From an uncultured Eubacterium sp. (GTDB lineage Bacteria; Bacillota; Clostridia; Lachnospirales; Lachnospiraceae), in NCBI GenBank assembly GCA_947089855.1, contig CAMUML010000012.1:1-64000 (forward strand): a stretch of DNA of 64,000 nt, in the 5' to 3' direction. The stretch's first letter is position 1, and the number at the start of each line of letters is the position of its first letter. The notes under the pieces were generated by a model. The model did not search any database and was not told the origin of the DNA. It was given only the letters and a program-made list of their open reading frames with translations. Both the position numbers and the translations under genes were made by a program. Shown in pieces: positions 1-8,373 of the stretch.

Positions 1-70
1 ATTTAACAAAAAAATGCAAAAATTTCATATCCTTTTCATTCATGCGTTTAATCTGGCCATCCCTATCCCA

Positions 71-1273
71 TCACGCAAAAACCCCTTCCAAAAATGCCAG
101 CATATGTTCGCTCCACTCCTGGCAGGAACACCCGTACCCAAGCCCGACCCCGTGGTCGCCGGTAGGGAATACCTCACATACATGCGGTACGCCCGCTTGG
201 GCCAGCGCTGTATCCAAGCGTGTCGTATTGCTAACGGGCACACAGGTATCATCTGCATTGGCAAATGCATAGACAGGTGGATAATCAGATGTAATATGCG
301 ATTCCACAGACAGCTTTTCCCGCAGCCCTGGCTGTCCATTGGTCAGGTTTAAGTAACTCCCTTCATGGTATTCGGACTGGAAGCTAACCACCGGATAAAG
401 CAGGCCAAGCGCATCCGGCCTGGCAGAAACGGCCTGGTATTGTTCCAATACTTTTTGTATCTGTTGTGTACCTGCCCCCTGCTTCTTTAGTTCTTCCAGC
501 ACTTTTGGAGCCAGCTCCTGATAAAGCAACGCTTCGCTCGCACACAAATGCCCGCCTGCGGATGAACCTACAACTGCTATCTGGCTAGGGTTGATGCCGT
601 ATTCTGCTGCGTGGGCACGTACATGCATAATGGCTAATGCCAGATCCATCTGTGGAAGCGGATAGTAATTTGGCGCTATCCGGTTATTTAAAACAAATGC
701 CTTGTAGCCGCCGTCCCGTTCCATCCGCTGTGCCAACTGCACGCCTTCCGAATAGGTCGAAAGCATTTCATACCCGCCGCCGGGGCAGACCACCACCGCC
801 GGAAGCCCATATGGATGGCTTTTTTGCGCTTTGGAAGCAGCGCTAGTTGGATACGGCGGCACAGAACTGCTGCCGGAAGTATGCGCAAATGCGGTATTGT
901 CTACGGCAGGGTCCCCTGTAAACAGCCATACGCCTTGTGCATTATTTAACCCTGCATCGGGGATATACCCGCGGTTGGCCATAAGGTCCCCTGTCTTTTG
1001 GACATCCCACAGCGAAACAAATAAAAACCGCCCGTTTTGCTCCGTTTCCATCAGCAAATCTGCGCATTCGATAAACGCATCGGCTAAAAATGGCTCGCCC
1101 CATTCCATTGTATCTTCCCTTTCAATCTGTTCCATTGTATACTGTGCGTGCTGAGGTGGGATACGTTCCAGCCAGCGGGCAGGGAATAAGTTTGCGGATG
1201 CCCTTTGGACTGGCCCTGTATGTTGGATTTCCTGGAAAGACTGTTTTTTCGTAAACCTTGGTTTATATATCAT
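71..1273 (-). CDS. alpha/beta hydrolase (esterase/lipase-like)
   Basis: A 400-residue protein of the alpha/beta-hydrolase esterase type. It has an oxyanion-hole-like CPGGGYE segment near residue 163 and a GSSAGG nucleophile elbow with Ser238. A candidate acid lies in NADDTCVP (Asp341/342) and a candidate His in GDHG (His374), so the catalytic triad order is intact. No signal peptide or membrane segment is visible, so it is probably cytoplasmic. The first 130 residues precede the hydrolase core and I do not recognise them. The related family hydrolyses acetyl or other short acyl esters, often on plant polysaccharide fragments; the actual substrate cannot be read from the sequence. It is divergent from the CoA-transferase gene, with about 230 bp between them. 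Confidence 0.8.
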   Translation of the reverse strand: MIYKPRFTKKQSFQEIQHTGPVQRASANLFPARWLERIPPQHAQYTMEQIEREDTMEWGEPFLADAFIECADLLMETEQNGRFLFVSLWDVQKTGDLMANRGYIPDAGLNNAQGVWLFTGDPAVDNTAFAHTSGSSSVPPYPTSAASKAQKSHPYGLPAVVVCPGGGYEMLSTYSEGVQLAQRMERDGGYKAFVLNNRIAPNYYPLPQMDLALAIMHVRAHAAEYGINPSQIAVVGSSAGGHLCASEALLYQELAPKVLEELKKQGAGTQQIQKVLEQYQAVSARPDALGLLYPVVSFQSEYHEGSYLNLTNGQPGLREKLSVESHITSDYPPVYAFANADDTCVPVSNTTRLDTALAQAGVPHVCEVFPTGDHGVGLGYGCSCQEWSEHMLAFLEGVFA

Positions 1274-1416
1274 AAGTAAGCCCCTTTCGGTATATTTTAT
1301 TATGTTTATTCTACTACATAATTTCTAAAATGCAATTGCTACCCGTCATTTTCTCTAATTTTCATAAGCAAATTTTATGTATTATTCACAAATTTTTTGT
1401 AGAAAAAAGAAAAAAA

Positions 1417-1445
1417 TTGAAACTAAATAGTAAGCACGCTATAAT
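1417..1445 (+). promoter_or_regulatory. sigma-A promoter of the CoA-transferase gene
   Basis: TTGAAA, a 17-base spacer and a perfect TATAAT lie about 60 bases upstream of the CoA-transferase start, in an A/T-rich stretch. An AAGGAGG ribosome binding site precedes the ATG. Confidence 0.75.
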
Positions 1446-1503
1446 TTAGCATATAAACTAAAAAGCGGAATAAACTGCAAAACATAAGGAGGAATCAGTT
1501 ATT

Positions 1504-3057
1504 ATGAGCAAAGTTTCGATCATTACAGCAAAAGAAGCTGCCAACATGGTTACGGACGGCATGACCGTTACTATGAGCGGGTTTGTTGCCAGCGGCCTGC
1601 CGGAAGCACTGGCAAAAGCGCTGGAAAACCGCTTTCTGGAAACTGGCTCCCCAAAGGGCCTGACCCTGTTTTACGCTGCAGCCCTTGGGAACCGGGATGG
1701 AAGCGGCGCCGACCATTTCGCACATGAAGGGATGACCAGACGGGTGATCGGCGGGCATTGGAATATGGCCCCAAACTTGGGGAAACTGGTACTGGAAAAT
1801 AAAATCGAAGGCTACAACCTGCCGCAAGGTACACTGTCCCAGCTGTTCCGTGATATTGCCGCACACCGCATCGGGACGATCACGCATGTAGGTTTAAATA
1901 CCTTTGCCGACCCACGCATTGAAGGCGGAAAACTAAATAATATTTCCAAAGACAACCTTGTAGAAGTCGTAAACCTGCTGGGCGAGGAAAAACTTTTATA
2001 CAAATCTATCCCCGTTGACCTTGCGCTTATCCGCGGCACCTATGCAGATGAACATGGCAATATTACATTGGAGCGCGAATGTGCGTCCTTAGAAATTACT
2101 TCCATTGCACAGGCAGCCAAAAACAGCGGGGGCAAGGTTATTGTCCAGGTAGAAAAAGTAGTCGCGGCAGGCAGCCTGGATCCAAAACTGGTTAAAATCC
2201 CTGGTATTTATGTGGACGCTGTTGTTGTATGTGAAGATCCAAAAGACCATGAACAATGCGTTGGCTGTGCCTACGACGCATCGATGGCTGGAAATATCCG
2301 CCTCCCGCTGGACAGCCTGGCTTTTCCAAAACTGTCCGCAAAAAAAGTGATCGGGCGGCGTGCTGCGATGGAACTGAAAGAAAATTCCGTTGTAAACCTG
2401 GGTATCGGCATCCCGGAATACATATCAATGGTTGCAAATGAAGAAGGCATCGGCGACTATATGACCCTAACGGTGGAATCCGGCCCAATCGGCGGCATCC
2501 CGCAGGGCGGCCCGAAATTCGGAGGCTCGGTCAACCCGGAAGCGGTCATAGACCAGCCATACCAGTTTGATTTCTATGACGGCGGCGGTGTCGATTACGC
2601 ATTTTTAGGGCTTGCCCAGGCGGACGCATGCGGCAATATTAACGTCAGCAAATTTGGCTCCCGCATCGCTGGATGCGGCGGATTTATTAATATTACCCAA
2701 AATGCCAAACGTGTATTTTTCTGCGGTACGTTTACCGCGGGCGGGCTTGCCGTAGCTTTTGAAGACGGTTCCTTAAAAATCGTACAAGAAGGCAGCCAGA
2801 AAAAATTTATCGAACAGGTACAACAGATTACTTTCAGCGGCGCCTATGCACAGCGCACCGGCCAGCCAGTCCTTTATATTACCGAACGTGCCGTATTTGA
2901 ACTGAAGCAAGATGGTGTTTACCTGACCGAAGTGGCTCCTGGCATCGATGTGCAGACACAGGTCATTGACCAGATGGGATTTACCCCTAAGACGGACGGG
3001 GCGCCAAAATTAATGGATGCCCGTATATTCCGGGAAGAACTTATGGGGCTTTCCTAA
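1504..3057 (+). CDS. pct: propionate/acetate CoA-transferase (acyl-CoA:carboxylate CoA-transferase)
   Basis: A 517-residue protein matching full-length propionate CoA-transferases, in which the alpha and beta halves of the CoA-transferase fold are fused. The N-terminal half carries the GFVASGLPEAL and GLNTFADPR segments. The C-terminal half has NLGIGIPEYI and the active-site block VESGPIGG, in which Glu325 is the expected residue forming the glutamyl-CoA thioester. The family moves CoA between short-chain acids such as acetate, propionate, lactate and butyrate. The acyl-CoA dehydrogenase gene 110 bp downstream on the same strand suggests a shared role in short-chain fatty acid fermentation. 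The substrate range (propionate, butyrate or lactate) is inference. Confidence 0.9.
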   Translation: MSKVSIITAKEAANMVTDGMTVTMSGFVASGLPEALAKALENRFLETGSPKGLTLFYAAALGNRDGSGADHFAHEGMTRRVIGGHWNMAPNLGKLVLENKIEGYNLPQGTLSQLFRDIAAHRIGTITHVGLNTFADPRIEGGKLNNISKDNLVEVVNLLGEEKLLYKSIPVDLALIRGTYADEHGNITLERECASLEITSIAQAAKNSGGKVIVQVEKVVAAGSLDPKLVKIPGIYVDAVVVCEDPKDHEQCVGCAYDASMAGNIRLPLDSLAFPKLSAKKVIGRRAAMELKENSVVNLGIGIPEYISMVANEEGIGDYMTLTVESGPIGGIPQGGPKFGGSVNPEAVIDQPYQFDFYDGGGVDYAFLGLAQADACGNINVSKFGSRIAGCGGFINITQNAKRVFFCGTFTAGGLAVAFEDGSLKIVQEGSQKKFIEQVQQITFSGAYAQRTGQPVLYITERAVFELKQDGVYLTEVAPGIDVQTQVIDQMGFTPKTDGAPKLMDARIFREELMGLS

Positions 3058-3167
3058 AAATAAGTATTGACAAATAACCTGGAATATTTTATGATATGAG
3101 CAAGCTAACAGATAGCACGCTAAATATTAGTTTGTGCAAAAACGAAAATATTACAGGAGGTATTTTT

Positions 3168-4307
3168 ATGGATTTTCAATTATCAGAAGAACGGCTCGCA
3201 CTTCAGCAGACCGTAAGGGAATTTGCAGAAAAAGAACTCGCTCCAGGCGTACTGGAACGTGATGCGTCCAGCGAATTCCCGGTTGATTTGTACAAGAAGA
3301 TGGGGGAACTGGGCATTATCGGCCTTCCTTATCCAAAGGAATACGGCGGCAGCGGCAAGGATTACCTGGATTATGCGATCGCAGTGGAAGAAATTTCCAA
3401 GGTGGATGCATCTGTCGGGATTTCCTATTCCGTCTCCACCTCACTTTATGGCGGCAGCATTGCAAACGGTGGATCTGAGGAACAGAAACGTGAATTTCTG
3501 CCAGATGTATTAAGCGGCCAAAGCTTTGGCGCTTTCGGCCTGACCGAACCGAATGCAGGCTCTGATGCCGGCGGATGCGTAACTACCGCAGAGAAAAAAG
3601 GCGATACCTATGTTTTAAACGGCTTAAAATGCTTTAATACAAACGGCCCGCTTGCTGACCACTTTGCCGTTTATGCCCTGACACAGCCAGAACTTGGCAG
3701 CAAAGGGCTGTCCTGCTTCCACGTGAAGAAAGGTACACCTGGTTTTTCCATTGGCAAGATCGAAGATAAAATGGGGATCCGCTCCGCACAGGTTTCAGAA
3801 CTTGTTTTTGAAAATTGCGAAATACCTGCAAGCGCCTTACTCGGACAGGAAGGCAAAGGCTTTAAAATTGCCATGATGACTCTGGACGGCGGACGTATCG
3901 GCGTTGCTGCACAGGGCCTTGGCATTGCAGAGGGTGCGTTTGAGATTGCGCGCAAATACCTGATGACAAGGGAGCAGTTTAAAAAACCGCTTTACCGCAA
4001 CCAGTACCTTGCATTTAAGATGGCGGAACTGGAATGCGAAATTGAGCAGGCAAAATACATGCTTTACAAAGCTGCACTTGACAAATCGGAAGGGCGTCCA
4101 TATTCTGTCCCGGCTGCAAAAGCCAAACTGGTATGTACCAATGCGGCAATGCATGTTACGACGGAAGCTGTACAGATGCTTGGTGGAAATGGATTTATGA
4201 AAGAATACCATGTAGAACGTATGATGCGCGATGCCAAGATTACGCAGATTTATGAAGGCACAAATGAAATTCAAAAACTTGTTATTAGTGGTGCGTTGTT
4301 CCGTTAA
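3168..4307 (+). CDS. short-chain acyl-CoA dehydrogenase (butyryl- or acryloyl-CoA type)
   Basis: A 379-residue flavoprotein of the acyl-CoA dehydrogenase family. I chose the ATG at 3168 because it follows an AGGAGG site and the family usually begins MDFxLxEE; an upstream in-frame ATG at 3096 adds 24 unrelated residues. Visible hallmarks are FGLTEPNAGSDAGG (FAD/substrate signature) and IYEGTNEIQ near the C-terminus, with Glu363 as the expected catalytic base. It would reduce or oxidise a short acyl-CoA with an electron-transfer flavoprotein partner, but no etfAB genes are in the window. Pairing with a CoA-transferase fits butyrate metabolism or the acryloyl-CoA step of lactate-to-propionate fermentation; sequence alone does not choose between them. 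Confidence 0.88.
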   Translation: MDFQLSEERLALQQTVREFAEKELAPGVLERDASSEFPVDLYKKMGELGIIGLPYPKEYGGSGKDYLDYAIAVEEISKVDASVGISYSVSTSLYGGSIANGGSEEQKREFLPDVLSGQSFGAFGLTEPNAGSDAGGCVTTAEKKGDTYVLNGLKCFNTNGPLADHFAVYALTQPELGSKGLSCFHVKKGTPGFSIGKIEDKMGIRSAQVSELVFENCEIPASALLGQEGKGFKIAMMTLDGGRIGVAAQGLGIAEGAFEIARKYLMTREQFKKPLYRNQYLAFKMAELECEIEQAKYMLYKAALDKSEGRPYSVPAAKAKLVCTNAAMHVTTEAVQMLGGNGFMKEYHVERMMRDAKITQIYEGTNEIQKLVISGALFR

Positions 4308-4333
4308 TGTATAAGTAAATATTCTACATAGAT

Positions 4334-4386
4334 TGGCAGGGGGCTGCTGGCCGGATTTGGGCTGGGGGCTGCCTGCCAGATTTTTT
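4334..4386 (+). terminator. intrinsic terminator after the acyl-CoA dehydrogenase
   Basis: TGGCAGG pairs with CCTGCCA around a G/C-rich loop and is followed by a six-T run at 4381-4386. It lies 27 bases after the stop codon and probably ends the pct-dehydrogenase transcript. Confidence 0.75.
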
Positions 4387-4524
4387 ATTGTTGGAAATGC
4401 CTTGGGGATGGCGATCTTATAGAAGTGACGATATAGTACATTTTGCTTTCTGGTATCGGCCTATAAGGCTGTGGGCAAGTTCTTTATAACTCATGGTAAA
4501 CACTTCCTTTCGATGTGGTATTGA

Positions 4525-4618
4525 TTATACTCACGAACGATAAAGTTTGCCATATGATTCAAGATAATGACGCTCGTGAGTCGGCATTATTTGGCAAACT
4601 TTAGTGTTTGCCAGTATA
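4525..4618. repeat. about 90-bp palindromic repeat, family D, copy 1
   Basis: Inverted arms AAAGTTTGCC / GGCAAACTTT enclose a core containing AAGATAATGACGCTC. Outer TATACT and AGTATA boxes mark the ends. Related copies lie at 16295-16385 and, reversed, at 52498-52575. It sits between the dehydrogenase terminator and the end of the Uma2 pseudogene, leaving no room for another gene in the 4308-4637 gap. Confidence 0.7.
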
Positions 4619-4637
4619 AATAAAAATATTACAGCTT

Positions 4638-5178
4638 TTATATATTCAAGGCTGAAAGGTTGATACAGAACCCAGGATATATACTGACAGGGATGCCATC
4701 AGAAAAAGCGTAGTTTGTGGCGCTTTTATTCTGGAAATCGTAGACAATTACCAGATTTCTTTCATCGTCCACAATCCAATATTCCCGGACTCCTGCGGTA
4801 CGGTATTTAAAAAGCTTTGTGTAATAATCCATAGGGCGGTTACTTGGTGATACGATTTCGATGATCCAGTCTGGAGCTCCAGAACAGCCTTTATCTGTGA
4901 GCTTGTTATGGTCGCAGATCACGCATATATCCGGTTCAACGTAATTTATATCATCTTCATTCAAAAATACGGCGAATGGGGCAAAAAACGGCTCACAGGC
5001 CCCGTCATTTGATATAGGAATCTATGGAAGTAAAAAGTTCCCTGGCTATTGTCTGGTGTTTTCGGCTAGGCGGGGCCATGTAGTATATCTGGCCATCAAT
5101 CAGTTCGGCACGTTTTCCATCCGGCAAAGCATAAATATCATCAATGGTATAGAACCTTTCTTGTGCTAATGCTGACAT
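4638..5178 (-). pseudogene. Uma2-family (DUF820) PD-(D/E)XK nuclease, frameshifted
   Basis: Two consecutive reading frames together make one Uma2-type protein of about 180 residues. The first (5178 to about 5014) begins MSALAQERFYTIDDI after a plausible ribosome site and runs to SIDSYIK before a stop. The second picks up GACEPFFAPFAVFL and continues through EPDICVICD, APDWIIEIVSPSN and REYWIVDD to the stop at 4638. Restoring two A residues in the run at about 5011-5014 would join them as IKNDGACEP. The PD-(D/E)XK core (EPD, then IEIVSPS) lies in the downstream part. The family is common in bacteria and of uncertain biological role. A sequencing error is the alternative to a true frameshift. 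Confidence 0.75.
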
Positions 5179-5309
5179 AATAACACTTCCTTTCTTGTAC
5201 TCTTTCCTTTGTTCAGATAAAGCCCAATACACCTTCTTGACCCTATTCCACATTACATTATAAAGTATAACATGATGCCAATGTAATGTACATGACAAAA
5301 TTATGTACA

Positions 5310-5406
5310 GTTACTATTCACGTAACAGTTCAAGGGTTATCTGAACTGTTACCTATTCACGGGCCAGGAACGCGCATAAACTGCGCATTCCGTGAGAACA
5401 TGATTC
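5310..5406. repeat. truncated GTTAC-ended element (family A), interrupted
   Basis: It begins GTTACTATTCAC, is interrupted by a 31-bp hairpin, then continues with GGGCCAGGAACGCG and the segment ending ATGATTCAG. This matches one half of the full copies at 14997-15140 and 41527-41672. The remaining half is missing, and a family C element begins 9 bases later. Confidence 0.7.
5322..5352. repeat. 31-bp hairpin inserted in a repeat, flanked by 8-bp duplication
   Basis: GTAACAGTTCA and TGAACTGTTAC form a perfect 11-bp stem around a 9-base loop. CTATTCAC occurs directly before (5314-5321) and after it (5353-5360). Removing the hairpin and one CTATTCAC copy restores the family A end sequence seen elsewhere, so it looks like a small insertion with target-site duplication. 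Confidence 0.65.
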
Positions 5407-5414
5407 AGCCAATC

Positions 5415-5574
5415 GTTACTTTTCACACCCCAGCCAGAAAGCGGCTGTGCTGTAAAAAGTAACGGCATCCGGCCCATTGGAAGTTCGCCTTTGGCGAAAG
5501 GCCGGATGCATGACAGGCCGCATTCTTTGGCCCTGACCAGACAGCAGGTGTCTGGTCAGGGTGTGAAAAGTAAC
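5415..5574. mobile_element. 160-bp MITE-like element, family C, copy 1
   Basis: Perfect 15-bp terminal inverted repeats (GTTACTTTTCACACC at the left) bound a 160-bp unit containing two smaller hairpins. AGCCAATC occurs immediately before (5407-5414) and immediately after it (5575-5582), a clear 8-bp target-site duplication. An apparently identical copy lies at 8029-8188. It encodes no protein, so movement would need a transposase supplied from elsewhere. Confidence 0.85.
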
Positions 5575-5613
5575 AGCCAATCAATATTCCGGCAGAAAGT
5601 TCTGTGAATCTAT

Positions 5614-5642
5614 TTGACATTTTTCCATATTTTTTTTATAAT
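5614..5642 (+). promoter_or_regulatory. consensus sigma-A promoter of the MarR gene
   Basis: Perfect TTGACA, a 17-base spacer and perfect TATAAT lie about 40 bases upstream of the MarR start codon. The spacer is T-rich. A strong unregulated core suggests control by a repressor, possibly the MarR protein itself (inference). Confidence 0.85.
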
Positions 5643-5683
5643 AAAACCGGTAAAACAATTTACATAAGGAGGAACGCGCCAGC

Positions 5684-6106
5684 ATGAAGCTGCACGAATG
5701 CATCAATTTCCTTCTCACCATTTCCCAACATACCGTTTCGCAGGCCCTAAACCAGCGGCTTGCACCGTATGGCATTACTCCGTCCCAATATGGCGTCTTA
5801 AACTGCCTGTGGTTAAACGACGGTATCTGCCTACCGCGGCAGATCGCCGAAACGCTGTATTTAGAAACGCCTACCGTCTCCGGTATTTTAGAACGCATGC
5901 AGAAAAAAGGGCTGGTTGACCGGGCGATTAATACGGAAAACCGGAGGGAAATTTTAGTAATTCTTACAGACAAAGGCCGGGCACTGGAAGAACCCGTGCA
6001 AAAGGTTATTGATGAGTTAAACGTAGATGTTTTGAAAAGTTTTTCGAAAGAAGATGCAGATTTTATCCGCAAATCACTGCTTCAAATTGCAGAAAAAACA
6101 TTGTAA
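5684..6106 (+). CDS. MarR-family transcriptional regulator
   Basis: A 140-residue winged-helix protein. Helices leading to YGITPSQYGVLNCLWLNDG and the recognition region LYLETPTVSGILERMQKKGLVDR are followed by the wing with NRREILVILTDKGR, a standard MarR arrangement. An AAGGAGG site precedes the ATG. It converges with the MATE exporter gene, whose stop codon lies 74 bases beyond this gene's. MarR proteins often sense small aromatic or toxic molecules and repress efflux genes, so the neighbouring exporter is a candidate target; this is inference because the two genes do not share a promoter region. Confidence 0.9.
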   Translation: MKLHECINFLLTISQHTVSQALNQRLAPYGITPSQYGVLNCLWLNDGICLPRQIAETLYLETPTVSGILERMQKKGLVDRAINTENRREILVILTDKGRALEEPVQKVIDELNVDVLKSFSKEDADFIRKSLLQIAEKTL

Positions 6107-6127
6107 TGGCTGTTACAATGTTTTTTT
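6098..6127 (+). terminator. terminator overlapping the MarR stop codon
   Basis: ACATTGTAA and TTACAATGT form a 9-bp stem, followed by a seven-T run. The TAA in the first arm is the stop codon of the MarR gene, so coding sequence and terminator overlap. Confidence 0.85.
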
Positions 6128-6179
6128 GCTCTACCGCCGTCTTTTTCGGTTATAGCCCTGCTTTTACCACAATGCGGCA

Positions 6180-7538
6180 TTATCCGTCCCTGCGCGTCAG
6201 GTTCCGGACCCACCGGTAGCTGTTTCCGTAAATAGCTGCTGGGATACATTTAAAATACTGGTCGCTGTTTAGTGACAGCAATACGATAACTGGGGATGCA
6301 TGGAACCAGAATGCACAAGCAAAAGACAATGGAATTACGATTCCCCAAATAGAAACCAGATCCATAACCAGCACATACCTTGTATCCCCGCCACCGCAGA
6401 TTACCCCTGTATTCATGCACATCTGATAGGACATCACAACCAGTACGCTTGCTTCAATTAGGATAAACGTACTCGCCAAGCCCTCCGTTTCCGGTGCAAG
6501 TGTATACAGTCCAAGCAATGGGCCCCGGATAAGGAGCAGCACTATCCCAAGCACGGTCCCAATCCCAAGAAACAATATCTGAAATGTCTTTGTATATTCT
6601 TTGACCTTATCCAAATTTCCATTACCAACTGCTTTACCCGTCAACACCGCTGCCGCGGAAGAAGCGCCCACAGATGTTACTTTTAAAAATAAGAAGATGG
6701 TTGAGGAAATCGAGTGCGCTGCGATTGCATTTGCCGACATATGCCCTAAAATAACCGTCTGCAATGCTGTATTGCATCCCCATAAAAACCCAGTCAGGAT
6801 AATCGGCAGGCTGACCCGTACATAATCCTGGGCTAGCTGCTTTTCCATCTGCAGCAGACCTTTCCACTCTAGATGCAACAGCTTATCTTTGCGCAGGACA
6901 TAAACGCCAACTATAATACATTCTACGATCCGGGCCGTCAATGTCCCAATTGCCGCACCGCGCACACCTAATTCCGGAAAACCAAACTGCCCTTTGATCA
7001 ATACATAATTTATGGAACAGTTTATGGCAAGTGCGATAACCGACACATACAACGCTATTTTTACTTTTTCCACAATCCGCATACTACCTAACAACACGGT
7101 TGTAAAGGCAAAAAACAGGTAGCTAAACCGCACAATGGAAAGGTAGTCCATGCCTTGTGCAACAATCGCCCTATCCGCTGTAAAAATCCCTACGGCTGTA
7201 TGCGGAAACAGGCTGACACAGGCAAACAATACTGCCGCAATCCCCACTGCCGTCCAAAGCGCAACCGAAACCAGCCTACGAACTGGTTCCAGCTTCTGCT
7301 GCCCCCAGTACTGGCTCGCCAGCACAATCATGCCATTGCTGGCCGCATGGACGAGCTGTTGTAAAATAAACTGTATCTGGTTTACTGCTGCCACACCAGA
7401 CAATGCCGTTTCAGAATAACTGCCAAGCATAATATTATCCGCCAAATTGACACTAAGCACTACTGCCTGCTGGAGCATCAACGCGAGTGCCAGCCGGAAA
7501 AATGACTGGTAAAATGATTTGTCTTTGGTAAGTGTCAT
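6180..7538 (-). CDS. MATE-family multidrug/sodium antiporter
   Basis: A 452-residue, very hydrophobic protein with the twelve-helix pattern of the MATE family. The N-terminus has LMLQQAVVLSVNLADNIMLGSYSETALSGVA, matching the first MatE repeat, and ASQYWGQ is the usual motif after helix 2. The second repeat begins around LPIILTGFLWGCNTALQTVILGHMSANAIAAHS. The family exports cationic drugs or metabolites in exchange for Na+ or H+ at the cytoplasmic membrane; the substrate is unknown. The gene converges with a MarR regulator. Its upstream region (7539 onward) is filled by nested inverted repeats rather than an obvious promoter. Confidence 0.9.
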   Translation of the reverse strand: MTLTKDKSFYQSFFRLALALMLQQAVVLSVNLADNIMLGSYSETALSGVAAVNQIQFILQQLVHAASNGMIVLASQYWGQQKLEPVRRLVSVALWTAVGIAAVLFACVSLFPHTAVGIFTADRAIVAQGMDYLSIVRFSYLFFAFTTVLLGSMRIVEKVKIALYVSVIALAINCSINYVLIKGQFGFPELGVRGAAIGTLTARIVECIIVGVYVLRKDKLLHLEWKGLLQMEKQLAQDYVRVSLPIILTGFLWGCNTALQTVILGHMSANAIAAHSISSTIFLFLKVTSVGASSAAAVLTGKAVGNGNLDKVKEYTKTFQILFLGIGTVLGIVLLLIRGPLLGLYTLAPETEGLASTFILIEASVLVVMSYQMCMNTGVICGGGDTRYVLVMDLVSIWGIVIPLSFACAFWFHASPVIVLLSLNSDQYFKCIPAAIYGNSYRWVRNLTRRDG

Positions 7539-7617
7539 GGCTGTACCTCTAAATTTCCTTCGCCCTTTCTGTCCATTGCTTCGCTGACTTTCGGTTTCTA
7601 CTTTTTGTATTCCAAAA

Positions 7618-7938
7618 CGAGTGCTCCATCCGGGCAGAAATTAGAGTTTAGGAACTGTCCCGAAATAAGGATTCTTAAAGAAATAACGTGACATATTGCT
7701 TGTCTTTTTCTCCGATAGCACAAGGCAAAAATTAGTTACATAGCCCGCTATGCGCCTGATTTTTAAGTGGTGCTATCGGAGAAAAAGACAAGGAGGGACA
7801 GTTCCTTAGTGCTGGCTGATCCGCGTCAGTGCAAGTCAAAATTTCGACGGCGAGGTTCCATCAACTAGAAATTTTAATACAGCAATGGCGCGAATCAGGC
7901 TGTAATGAACTCTAATTTCTGCCCGGATGGAGCACTCG
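7618..7938. repeat. large inverted-repeat element with perfect 31-bp arms
   Basis: Positions 7618-7648 and 7908-7938 are perfect inverted copies (31 bp, containing GTGCTCCATCCGGGCAGAAA). They enclose a second inverted-repeat element at 7650-7806. No reading frame of note lies inside. It occupies most of the 835-bp gap between the MATE and uxuB genes, with the family C element at 8029-8188 filling much of the rest. Confidence 0.75.
7650..7806. repeat. nested palindromic element with AGGAACTGTCC ends
   Basis: AGGAACTGTCC (7650-7660) and its inverse (7796-7806) bound an element inside the outer repeat at 7618-7938. A further 22-bp perfect inverted pair, containing TTTTTCTCCGATAGCAC, lies at 7699-7720 and 7770-7791. 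The ends resemble those of the small element at 45168-45233. Confidence 0.65.
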
Positions 7939-8028
7939 GCCTATTCTTATATTTCTTTTTATTCTACCTTACTTTTGGGAATATGGCAACCAATTATGCC
8001 ATAGGATTTTAGGGACGATGCAGGAATG

Positions 8029-8188
8029 GTTACTTTTCACACCCCAGCCAGAAAGCGGCTGTGCTGTAAAAAGTAACGGCATCCGGCCCATTGGAAGTTC
8101 GCCTTTGGCGAAAGGCCGGATGCATGACAGGCCGCATTCTTTGGCCCTGACCAGACAGCAGGTGTCTGGTCAGGGTGTGAAAAGTAAC
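8029..8188. mobile_element. 160-bp MITE-like element, family C, copy 2
   Basis: This reads as identical to the unit at 5415-5574, in the same orientation, with the same 15-bp terminal inverted repeats. CAGGAATG occurs directly before (8021-8028) and after it (8189-8196), an 8-bp target duplication different from that of copy 1. The target is itself a fragment of family A, which continues to about 8240. Confidence 0.85.
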
Positions 8189-8240
8189 CAGGAATGCGCA
8201 TAAACTGCGCATTCCGTGAGAACTTGATTCAGGAGTAAGG
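8189..8240. repeat. fragment of GTTAC-ended family A used as insertion target
   Basis: The segment CAGGAATGCGCATAAACTGC through the GATTCAGGAGTAAGG region matches the distal half of the family A copies. The outer terminus is missing. It lies 130 bases beyond the uxuB stop codon. Confidence 0.6.
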
Positions 8241-8373
8241 AATACCAATCCATAACAAAAGCCGCCTCAAATTAAAAACCTTTTGAGGCAGCCTTCCCAC
8301 TCTCATTTGTAATTGCAAGAAGGAAAATCTGCAACTTAAGTTTAAATTTTCCCGGATCTATTACGAAATGCCT

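Noticed and set aside
5300-5680. Toxin-antitoxin or small protein gene upstream of marR
   Set aside because: The apparent frames coincide with inverted-repeat elements and have no ribosome site.
8018-8248. Overlapping frames on both strands inside a repeat
   Set aside because: They lie within the 160-bp MITE-like element and its target fragment; the other copy at 5415 has the same accidental frames.
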